This document shows positions 57,183 through 64,000 of a DNA stretch of 64,000 nucleotides, piece after piece. A program made the translations under genes and the position numbers. Positions within the stretch are counted from its first letter, which is position 1, and the number at the start of each line of letters is the position of its first letter. A model generated the notes under the pieces. It ran no database searches. It saw only the letters and a list, made by a program, of their open reading frames with translations, and was not told the origin of the DNA. Origin of the DNA: Thermocatellispora tengchongensis (GTDB lineage Bacteria; Actinomycetota; Actinomycetes; Streptosporangiales; Streptosporangiaceae); assembly GCF_014202315.1 (NCBI RefSeq), contig NZ_JACHGN010000024.1, forward strand, positions 62,001 to 126,000, read 5' to 3'.

Positions 57183-57220
57183 CAGCCGCCACACTACCGC
57201 CGCGCCCGGCGGCCCTCAGC

Positions 57221-58144
57221 TCAGGTCAGGTAGTTCGCCACGCCCTCGGCGAGCGACCGGGCGATCTTCTGGCGGAAGGACGCGCTGCGGAACTTGGCCG
57301 CCTCGCCCGGATTGCGCATGTTGCCGCACTCGATGAACACCTTGGGCACCGTGGACAGGTTGAGCCCGCCCAGGTCGTCGCGGAAGTCGAGCGCCTTGTC
57401 GCCGATGTAGGTCGAGTACGGCAGCCCGGTGCCGTCGCGGAAGGCGTCGCGCACGTCGATGCCGAGCCTGCGCGAGGCCCCGACCACCTTGTCCACCGGC
57501 CCGTTGATCTTCTTGGGCATGATGACGTGGAAGCCGCGGTCGCTCGGCCTGGCGCCGTCGGCGTGCACCGAGATCGCGGCGTCGGCCTTGGCCCTGTTGC
57601 CGATCGCCGCGCGCTCGGTGATGCACGGCCCCACGCCGGAGTTGTCGGACCGGGTGAGCTTCACCGTGGCGCCCTGCGCCCGCAGGAGCTTGGCCAGCCG
57701 CTGCGAGACGTCCCAGGTGAAGGCGGCCTCGGAGTAGCCGTCGCCGGTCGAGGTGCCGGTCGTGTCGCACGGCTTGCGCTTGGTGAGCACGTTCACCGGC
57801 CGGTTGATCACGTCGGGCCGCTTGTAGTTCAGGCCGTTGTGCCCCGGATCGATCACCACGACCTTGCCCGCGAGCGGCTTGGCGGCGGTGTCGCCATCGC
57901 GCCCCGCGCCATCGCGCCCCGCGCCATCGCGCCCCGCGCCATCGCTTCCCGCGCCCGAGCCGGGCTGCGGCGCGGCCGGCTCGGCCGGGGACGTGCGCTC
58001 GGCGGCGTCCACGCCCTGCGCCTCGGGACCGCCCCGGGTGGCGGACGGGGGCGCCGTGGCGGCGCCGTTCGCCGTGCCTCCGCAGGCGGTGGCCGTCAGC
58101 CCGCCCAGCGCGAGCAACGCCGCCGCGACCGCTCGACTCTTCAC
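57221..58144 (-). CDS. N-acetylmuramoyl-L-alanine amidase (Amidase_3) lipoprotein
   Basis: 307 residues. Lipobox LTATAC in the signal (VAAALLALGGLTATACGG) marks a lipoprotein. A Gly/Pro-rich linker with three GRDGA units precedes Amidase_3: VVVIDPGHNGLNY, AAISVHADGA and VFIECGNMRN, with the zinc ligands His, Glu, His. Cleaves peptide from glycan chains in the wall. Confidence 0.92.
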   Translation of the reverse strand: MKSRAVAAALLALGGLTATACGGTANGAATAPPSATRGGPEAQGVDAAERTSPAEPAAPQPGSGAGSDGAGRDGAGRDGAGRDGDTAAKPLAGKVVVIDPGHNGLNYKRPDVINRPVNVLTKRKPCDTTGTSTGDGYSEAAFTWDVSQRLAKLLRAQGATVKLTRSDNSGVGPCITERAAIGNRAKADAAISVHADGARPSDRGFHVIMPKKINGPVDKVVGASRRLGIDVRDAFRDGTGLPYSTYIGDKALDFRDDLGGLNLSTVPKVFIECGNMRNPGEAAKFRSASFRQKIARSLAEGVANYLT

Positions 58145-58250
58145 TGCGTCCCCCTCGAAACCATCGACCCGTGGAAGCGTCAGCTACCCAACTTACGTGG
58201 CCTGATGAGGTGAACGTGGCCTAACGCCCCGATCCGGGGCCCGGATGCGG

Positions 58251-58508
58251 CTATCCGCCGACGCGCTCGCCGACCTCCTGCTTCTGCCGGTGCAGCAGAG
58301 CGGCCAGCTCGTGCGCGTCCTCGGCGTCGAGGCCGAGCACCACCCGCGGGCGCCCCCAGGGGTGGTCGATGGAGTGGGCGACGTAGCTGGCCACCGACTC
58401 GGCCAGGCTCTCGCCCTCCCGGCCCCGGGCCGTACGCCAAAGGCTCCAGGCCCGTTCGAGCTCCGCCGCCGCGCGCTGGGCGCAGGACACCAGTTCTGGA
58501 TCACGCAT
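58251..58508 (-). CDS. Small conserved protein of unknown function
   Basis: 85 residues: RDPELVSCAQRAAAELERAWSLWRTARG, then SVASYVAHSIDHPWGRPRVVLGLDAEDAHELAALLHRQKQEV. Helical, soluble. I recall similar proteins in actinomycetes but no function. ATG at 58508 with a poly-G ribosome site. Confidence 0.75.
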   Translation of the reverse strand: MRDPELVSCAQRAAAELERAWSLWRTARGREGESLAESVASYVAHSIDHPWGRPRVVLGLDAEDAHELAALLHRQKQEVGERVGG

Positions 58509-58763
58509 ACTGTGACACCCCCCGGTCAGACGGCGACCGTTCACCCGGCGGGCACGCTGGCGCCCCTCCTCGCTGCCTCCGTGACAAGCGAGCGGTCCGG
58601 TCCCCGGGACACCGGGGATTCCGGCCGGGCGGCCCGCAGGGGGTCGTCGTCACCGTCCGAGTGAACACCAGGGGTGCCGGGCCGCTCACCGGGATTACCC
58701 AGCCTTGGCCATCTCCGGAGACGCCCCCGACCCGTCGCGGTCGCGGCCGGGGGCGACGGCGGG

Positions 58764-59852
58764 TCACGCGGACGCGGCGGGGCCGGTGCTGCGGCGTACG
58801 ACGAGCTTGGGCGTCACCTGACGGCGGCGCGCGCTCTTGCCCGGATCGCCGATGCGGTCGCTGAGCAGCGCCGCCGCCGATCGGCCCATGGCACGGCGCG
58901 GCTGGTCCACCGTGGTGAGGGAGATGTGGTGCACCCCGGACAGGTGGGTGTTGTCGTAGCCGATCACCGACAGGTCTTCGGGCACCCGCAGGCCCAGTTC
59001 GCTGGCCGCGGCGAGCACGCCGAGGGCCACCATGTCGTTCGCGGCGAAGATCGCGGTCGGGCGCGGGTCGCGGCCGAGCAGGCTCGCCGCCGCCTGCCTG
59101 CCGCCCTCCTCGGTGGAGTCGCCGTGCTCGACCATGATGTACGGCGCGAGCGCGTGCCTGCGCATCGCCACGAGGTACCCCTCGCACCGGTACCTGGCCG
59201 ACGACGACCGCGCGCCCTCGATGTGCGCGATCCGGCGGTGCCCGAGCTGGACCAGGTGGTCCACCGCGAGCCGCGCGCCCATCTCGTCGTCGTCCACGAC
59301 GATGTCCACGCCCTCCAGGTCGGTGTCACGCTCCCCGACGACCACGGTCGGCGTGTACGAGGTGGCCTCCACCAGCGTGTCGCTGGTCGGCGCGATGCCG
59401 AGCAGCACCAGGCCGTCCACGCGGAGTTCGAGGAACGCCTCCACGGCCTCGTCCTCCAGCGCCGGCTCCCACTGGCTGTTGCCGATCAGCAGGCGCAGCC
59501 CGTCGCCGTGCAGGCTCTCCTGGAGCCCGTCCAGGAACTCGGCGTAGAACGGGTTGTGCAGGTCCGCGACGAGCGCGCCGACGAGGTGCGTCCTGCCCTC
59601 GACCAGGCTGCGCGCGACCGCGTTGGGCCGGTAGCCGAGCTCTCTCGCCGCTTGCAGCACGGCCTGCCGCCGGTGCTCGCTGACATGCGGCGAGCCGCGT
59701 AACACCAGGGAGACCAGCGATTTGGAGACACCGGCTCGCTCGGCGACGTTTCGGATGGTGGGCCGGGGACGCGGGCCGTAGGCGTCGGACGTGACGGCCT
59801 CGGCCACATCCCGGGCACGGGCGGTGGTGGTGTTGACGGGCGGTCCTGACAT
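58764..59852 (-). CDS. LacI family transcriptional regulator
   Basis: 362 residues. HTH TIRNVAERAGVSKSLVSLVLRGSPHVSEHRRQAVLQAARELGYRPNAVARSLVEGRTHLVG is clear; the rest is a periplasmic-binding-like sensor (LLIGNSQWEPALEDEAVEAFLELRVDGLVLLGIAP). No sugar genes are next to it. ATG at 59852 has GGGGAG four bases upstream. Confidence 0.92.
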   Translation of the reverse strand: MSGPPVNTTTARARDVAEAVTSDAYGPRPRPTIRNVAERAGVSKSLVSLVLRGSPHVSEHRRQAVLQAARELGYRPNAVARSLVEGRTHLVGALVADLHNPFYAEFLDGLQESLHGDGLRLLIGNSQWEPALEDEAVEAFLELRVDGLVLLGIAPTSDTLVEATSYTPTVVVGERDTDLEGVDIVVDDDEMGARLAVDHLVQLGHRRIAHIEGARSSSARYRCEGYLVAMRRHALAPYIMVEHGDSTEEGGRQAAASLLGRDPRPTAIFAANDMVALGVLAAASELGLRVPEDLSVIGYDNTHLSGVHHISLTTVDQPRRAMGRSAAALLSDRIGDPGKSARRRQVTPKLVVRRSTGPAASA

Positions 59853-60084
59853 GTGTCTCCCCGCGAGGCGTGGATGGGCACCTGCCACACCAAACGATCG
59901 AGATCCGCACAGGGTACGGCCCAGTTCGGCAGAACCCGGGTTTTCAGCCGGTCTGACCGCGCGGGCGCGACGCGGCGTATCCGATCATCAGCAGCGCGTC
60001 GCGCGGCCGTACGCGGCGGCTCCCCGCGGTCGCGCTAAGTGATCACCACGTTGGGGCTGCCACGCACCGGCTAGTGTCTGGGTT

Positions 60085-60789
60085 GTGGCTCCGACTTCCG
60101 AAGCCGCCGAGCGGGACGGCCCGATGTCCGCCGGCGCCCGGCCTGCGCGCCGCAGGCTCAGCGTCGATCGGCGTCGCGAGGAACTCATGGCGGCGGCACT
60201 CGAACTGTTCAGCAAACGCGACGCCGAGGACGTCTCCATCGACGACGTGGCCACCGCGGCCGGCGCCTCCCGCGCCCTGGTCTACCACTACTTCGGCGGC
60301 AAGCAGGAACTCTACGTCGCCGCCCTGAAGAGTGCCGCCGCCCAGCTAGAAGAGCGCCTACGCCCCCAGGACTCCCCCCAGGCCCCCCGCCGCCCCCTCG
60401 ACGAACTGGCCGCCGGCCTGTCCCGCTACTTCGACTTCGTCGAGGAACACGCCGCCGGCTTCGCCGCCCTCCTCCGCGGCGGCCCCGCGAACCGCAGCGG
60501 CGAAGTGGGCGAGATCGTCGATGGCGTACGCAGGCGCCTGTTCCGCCTGATCGTCAAGCAGATGCGCGTCCCGGAGCCCACCCCGGCCCTACGCGTCACC
60601 CTGAGATCCTGGATCGCGTCGGTGGAGACAGCGGGCCTGGACTGGCTGGAACACCGCGACATGGACCGAGCCACCCTGGAACAGCTGCTCGTCGCCCAAA
60701 TGATCGCCCTCCTCCGCGCCGCCACCACCCACACCCCCGAAGCCACCGAGATCCTCACCACCCTGATCCCCGACCCCCCATCCCCCTGA
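60085..60789 (+). CDS. TetR family transcriptional regulator
   Basis: 234 residues. HTH DRRREELMAAALELFSKRDAEDVSIDDVATAAGASRALVYHYFGGKQELYVAALK. GTG at 60085 lies eight bases after a -10-like TAGTGT (60072-60077), so the mRNA may be leaderless. No partner gene is adjacent. Confidence 0.9.
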   Translation: MAPTSEAAERDGPMSAGARPARRRLSVDRRREELMAAALELFSKRDAEDVSIDDVATAAGASRALVYHYFGGKQELYVAALKSAAAQLEERLRPQDSPQAPRRPLDELAAGLSRYFDFVEEHAAGFAALLRGGPANRSGEVGEIVDGVRRRLFRLIVKQMRVPEPTPALRVTLRSWIASVETAGLDWLEHRDMDRATLEQLLVAQMIALLRAATTHTPEATEILTTLIPDPPSP

Positions 60790-60859
60790 CGCCCCTTCGT
60801 CCACACCCCAGCGTCGGCATCGTGGTGCAGGTGAAACGGCCCAGCACGCCCGCGCCGTC

Positions 60860-61160
60860 GATGCGTCCGCGGGCCCGCCCGGCCTACCGGCGCGGTCGTC
60901 AACCTTCCTCAGGGGCACTGCGGCCGGCTCACCCCACCCGGCCGGTCATACCCACCGTCTCCGGTACACCGGGCGCCGGGCCGGGGGCAGGCGGTGTGTG
61001 AGGGGGGATCGCGGATGCGTTCGCGGCACGCCCGTCAGACTGGCGCGGTCGTCAGCCTTCCTCAGGGGCATGGCGCTCGGCCCGCTCCACCCGGCGGGGC
61101 ATGTCCACCGTCTCCGGCGCACCGTCGCCGGGCTTTGTGGCAGGCGGTGTGTGAGGGGGC
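60860..61160. repeat. 154-bp tandem imperfect duplication
   Basis: Unit A (60860-61013) and unit B (61014-61160) share GATGCGT-CCGCGG, CGCGGTCGTC, CTTCCTCAGGGGCA, CACCGTCTCCGG and CAGGCGGTGTGTGAGGGGG in the same order. Divergence of a quarter or so indicates an old duplication. No ribosome site or codon pattern. Confidence 0.75.
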
Positions 61161-61200
61161 CGGGATCGCCACATGCCTTGCAGTCTGGTGGCTGCGAGGT

Positions 61201-61335
61201 GCTTCGCGGTGTGGCGGCTGTGCGGTGCTTGGGGGTGTGGCGGCTGTGCGGCGTCGGCGGTGTGGCGGCTGTGCGGCGTCGGCGGTGTGGCGGTTGCGGG
61301 GCGCTGGCGGTGTAGCGCCGCGAGGCGCTTGGTCG
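61201..61335. repeat. 25-26 bp tandem repeat, five copies
   Basis: Unit GGTGTGGCGGCTGTGCGGCG-TCGGC; TGTGG anchors at 61210, 61236, 61261 and 61286, with a worn copy (TGTAG) at 61311. Strongly G/T on the plus strand. Confidence 0.75.
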
Positions 61336-61361
61336 TGTGCGCCTACCGGACGCCTGGCCCT

Positions 61362-61451
61362 CTCGCGCCCGCGTGGCACCTGACGCGCCGTCTCGTGCTC
61401 GCGCGGCACCTGACCCGCCGTCTCGCGTTGGCGTCGTGCCTGACGCGCCCC
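61362..61451. repeat. 30-bp tandem repeat, three copies
   Basis: Units 61362-61391, 61392-61421 and 61422-61451, each ending CCTGACSCGCC. Being a multiple of three, it keeps reading frames open by chance. Confidence 0.75.
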
Positions 61452-61913
61452 CTGGTGCCGCCTCCGGGGCGCGCGGCATCTGGTGCTGTGTCGCGTGCCA
61501 CGTAGGGGCAGGTGCGATGCTTGCCCGCGCGGGTTCTGGTGGGGGCGGCCAGGAATCCGGAAACTCGCGCGCGTCGGGTCACGCACCCCTCGGCGGCTCT
61601 GGTGTGGGTATCGCGTGCGCGTGACGGCCTGTGTTCGTGCCTGCGCCTGCCGCTCTGGCCGGGCTGTATTCCGGCCCCGCCACGGCGCCCGCCTGCACTG
61701 CGTGCGCCCCGTCGCGCCCACGTGAGCCACGTGCGGTGGGGTGGGGCGGGTGCGGCCCTTCGCCGCCCGCGCCCGCGTGCCCCGTGGGCTGCCTCTGCCA
61801 GGTGCGTCCCGTGCGCCCCTCTGCGCCGGGCGCCTGTGCGCCTGTGCACCGGGGCCCCTGTGCGCCGCGTGTCCCGTGCCGCGGTCCCGTCCGCGCGCCT
61901 GGGCTGCGTGTGC

Positions 61914-61979
61914 GCCTGGGCTGGGTGGCCCGCCTGCGCGGGGCCTGCCTGGGCTGGGTGGCCCGCCTGCGCTGGGTGC
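61914..61979. repeat. 33-bp tandem repeat, two copies
   Basis: GCCTGGGCTGGGTGGCCCGC-CTGCGC at 61914 and 61947, nearly identical. The stretch 60790-62311 as a whole holds no gene that I can support. Confidence 0.75.
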
Positions 61980-62311
61980 CGTCACAGTCTGTGCCCGGGG
62001 CTCAGTGCGTGGCCGTGTACGCACGCGCGTCACACTCTGTGTCCGCCTGGGCTCCGGCCGGACGACGTCGGCCGGAGGGGGCCCGCCCGGTGTGCGCTGG
62101 GCGGCTCGGGGAGAGCCGGGACGGGCGGGCGGCTAGGGTGTCATGCTCGGTGTGACGTCGGCCGGAGGGGTGGTGGGGACCTTGGGGGCGATATGGCGCG
62201 CGTTCGGCCGGGCGCCGGGCGGGCGGCGCCTGGGTCCGCGGCCGGCGCGCTCACATCGATGGAGATGACGCGAGCGCGCCGAAATCCCCCCTGGTCGAGA
62301 TGGTCCCCAAC

Positions 62312-62515
62312 CTATTCGGAGCGCTGCTGTGGGATGCCCGCGAGCAGCGCCCGGACCTCGGTCTCGCGGTATCGCCTGTGACCGCCGAGGGTTCTGATCG
62401 ACGTCAACTTGCCCGCCTTGGCCCACCGCGTGACGGTCTTGGGGTCTACGCGGAACATGGTGGCGACCTCTGCGGGCGTGAGCAATGGCTCGGCCTCGGG
62501 TGTACGAGCTGACAT
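62312..62515 (-). CDS. bldC: Developmental regulator BldC
   Basis: 67 residues, matching the MerR-like BldC almost throughout: LLTPAEVATMFRVDPKTVTRWAKAGKLTSIRTLGGHRRYRETEVRALLAG. A master brake on sporulation entry. The ATG at 62515 is the BldC start; an open frame to 62650 in front is not part of it. Confidence 0.97.
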   Translation of the reverse strand: MSARTPEAEPLLTPAEVATMFRVDPKTVTRWAKAGKLTSIRTLGGHRRYRETEVRALLAGIPQQRSE

Positions 62516-62839
62516 TTGTGCGGCCTCTCCTCCGTGGTGGACCGGCGAGCGATCCTGCGACTGCTGTTGCGCTTGCGTCACGGATGTCCCCTTATGGCCC
62601 TTCGCGTGCGGCTTTTCCAGGCCATATGCGGCATCACCCGATGTGACCATACAGCCACGTAGAGCGATTGGCGAGTCCTTCTAGGGCCCAACTCCATGTC
62701 CACGTGGTGATGTCACGCTCGGTGATTCTAGCGACACGTTTCGTGGTATCGCAGTGAAAACGGCAAACTACTCAGTTCGCAGAAGCGCGCCGGGGGCTCA
62801 CCTGACCAACCGATGCAGGTCAGAGGGATGATTTGGGGC
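62516..62839. other. bldC upstream region
   Basis: No gene. It probably holds the bldC promoter. CACG-TTT-CGTG (within 62733-62743) is a small palindrome. Confidence 0.4.
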
Positions 62840-63766
62840 TCAGTTGGCAGATTCCAGGAGCTGTATCGACTTCCACCTGAGGATCACCCTCTGATACATG
62901 GCGAACGCAAGTTCTTGCTGACCCGTCTCTAAACCGGTCAGAGCCGCCGCCAGCTCCGCCACCGACTGGTCGGAGCGCAGGGTCTCGTCGTCCATCAGGT
63001 GCACCAGGCCGCCGTAGTCGAGCTCGACCAGGGAGTGGGGATGGAACTCCTCCAGCCACCGGGCCACCTGCTCGACCTCGGCCGCGGTCGCCACCTCGCC
63101 GGCGTAGCGGCGGATCACCGACAGTGCGCGGGCCGCCCGCTTGCGCGCCTGGCCCATGGAGGTGACGTACAGGAGGTTGCGCATGGGCGCGGTGGTGGTG
63201 GAGCCGGGCTCCTGGGGGCCGGTGGGGGGCTGGTCGGCGCCGTTGCCCCCGGCGGGGCCGGGCTTGCCGTCGGCGCCCTTGCCGTCGAGCACGAGCCAGC
63301 GCTCGGCGGCGTCGAAGGGCACGAACCAGGCCGTGGGCACGTGCCAGGTGGTGGTGTGGATGTAGGTGCGCAGCGCCGCCGAGCCGCCGCGCTGCTTGTA
63401 GCGGTCGAAGTCGTCGGCGGTCTGCTCCACGATCGCCTTGGGCAGGAACCGGTCCATCACCTTGAGCGGGGTCGTGCCGCGCAGGCGGGAGAAGGCCAGC
63501 CAGGAGCGCAGCCTGCTCTGCCACGGGCAGACGTACAGCACGTCGTCCACCCGGCGCAGGTAGGCGTTGGGCGACTCCTGGGCGGGAGCGGGCAGGGGCG
63601 GGATGCTCAGCAGTCGGCGGACCGACTCGCCGTGCTCGGCCTGCAGCGCGGTGGCGCGGCGCGGCCGGTCACGGGAGGCCGCATAGGCGGTCCAGATCTT
63701 TCGCTCTTGCTCGGAGAACGCGCTGAGCGGCTCGTAGACGCGAAGGTACGCGGCATAGGGCAGCAC
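62840..63766 (-). CDS. Conserved actinomycete protein next to bldC
   Basis: 308 residues, soluble. PYAAYLRVYEPLSAFSEQERKIWTAYAA, YVCPWQSRLRSWLAFSRLRG and YYIH-like TYIHTTTWHVPTAWFVPFDAAERWLVL are the recognisable parts; a Gly/Pro/Asp loop near residue 170 is variable. The orthologous slot in Streptomyces lies between bldC and vdh. Function unknown. Confidence 0.85.
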   Translation of the reverse strand: MLPYAAYLRVYEPLSAFSEQERKIWTAYAASRDRPRRATALQAEHGESVRRLLSIPPLPAPAQESPNAYLRRVDDVLYVCPWQSRLRSWLAFSRLRGTTPLKVMDRFLPKAIVEQTADDFDRYKQRGGSAALRTYIHTTTWHVPTAWFVPFDAAERWLVLDGKGADGKPGPAGGNGADQPPTGPQEPGSTTTAPMRNLLYVTSMGQARKRAARALSVIRRYAGEVATAAEVEQVARWLEEFHPHSLVELDYGGLVHLMDDETLRSDQSVAELAAALTGLETGQQELAFAMYQRVILRWKSIQLLESAN

Positions 63767-63884
63767 GATGGCATCGTGTCATGAAGGACCCTCTGTTGTC
63801 CGGTCTCACCGGCTCGCTTGTGGATACGCTGAGAGTGATCTCCCGCCGCGCAAGGAGCGGCGGACCGGACCGGGAGTCACCACA

Positions 63885-64000
63885 GTGACCGACGTCTTCG
63901 GGCTGTCCCACAAGGACACGGGCCCTGTGACAGGCAACGATGTCAGCACCGCCGGCAGCGCCGGCACCTCCGGCACGCAGGGCGTGCACGAGCAGGTCGT
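63885..64000 (+). CDS. N-terminus of Glu/Leu/Phe/Val dehydrogenase (probably valine dehydrogenase)
   Basis: GTG at 63885 has GGGAG eight bases upstream. The visible 38 residues start TDVFGLSHKDTGPVTG and end GTQGVHEQV; in Val/Leu dehydrogenases an HEQV segment opens the dimerisation domain, and vdh sits in this place beside bldC in Streptomyces. The rest is off the right edge. Confidence 0.65.
   Translation, partial: MTDVFGLSHKDTGPVTGNDVSTAGSAGTSGTQGVHEQV

Noticed and set aside
59933-59942. AACCCGGGTT palindrome between LacI and TetR genes
   Set aside because: Ten bases of GC-rich symmetry is expected by chance here and only one copy was seen.
61201-61451. Possible CRISPR array
   Set aside because: Units are directly tandem, with no unique spacers and no cas genes in the window.
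61062-62033. Minus-strand 323-codon open frame in the repeat block
   Set aside because: Open only because the repeats are GC-rich and one has a 30-bp period; no ribosome site and Arg/Pro/His composition.

Overview
The window is very GC-rich DNA with strong third-codon GC bias, many GTG starts and one TTG start. The gene content is that of a filamentous, sporulating actinomycete: bldC next to what looks like valine dehydrogenase, a whiJ-type XRE/DUF397/ATPase locus, STAS and DUF5994 proteins, a gas-vesicle operon, an F420-type oxidoreductase and a large Ser/Thr kinase with beta-propeller repeats. A Streptosporangiales-like genome is the best guess. That is an inference from content and gene order, not a phylogenetic result.

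Layout. 0-14 kb (mostly minus strand): truncated kinase/WD40 gene, Tat-exported multicopper oxidase with a His-rich tail, LLM flavin oxidoreductase plus DUF574 methyltransferase, a dimethylformamidase-beta-like protein (plus strand), carbamoyltransferase, SDR and RecQ. 13.7-20.4 kb: a respiratory block with a small membrane protein, an orphan qcrB-ctaD pair, a thioredoxin-reductase-like enzyme on the other strand, DUF2243 and a CtaG-like protein. It ends in a near-palindromic promoter that drives an HTH/Clp-N gene pair. 20.4-25.8 kb: serine hydrolase, LCP ligase, STAS, DUF5994, cold-shock protein with a 5'-UTR hairpin, a tiny exported protein, and a MarR regulator beside the remnant of an alpha/beta hydrolase. 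25.9-35.2 kb: tRNA-Lys, exported beta-lactamase-fold protein, DeoR regulator, small metabolic genes, glutaryl-CoA dehydrogenase, PspC, MFS transporter, zincin, membrane metallophosphoesterase, then a Glu-Asp-Phe tRNA operon with recognisable promoter and terminator. 35.6-38.5 kb: a TetR/MMPL exporter pair tied together by three copies of one operator. 38.6-41.5 kb: a membrane-protein gene split by an amber codon, and a secreted CE15 esterase-CBM13 protein with LacI-type operators.

41.7-46.9 kb: a ten-gene gas-vesicle operon on the minus strand, read in the order Y-like, Z-like (SRPBCC), A, F, G, O, J, L, S, K, with almost every junction overlapping. 47.2-58.5 kb: exported DUF839 protein, dihydrolipoyl dehydrogenase, prolyl-tRNA synthetase behind a DUF2268 putative metalloprotease, the whiJ-type regulatory locus, GH20 hexosaminidase, pyrD, amidase lipoprotein and a small conserved protein. 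58.7-64 kb: LacI and TetR regulators, a 1.5-kb gene-free stretch full of tandem repeats, bldC, a conserved protein and the start of a Glu/Leu/Phe/Val dehydrogenase running off the right edge.

The most informative signals are regulatory: several perfect palindromes sit exactly on promoters (19.65, 25.23, 35.62, 38.46, 52.15, 52.50 and 53.68 kb) and pair with regulator genes beside them. I saw no CRISPR array, rRNA, intact insertion sequence or prophage.
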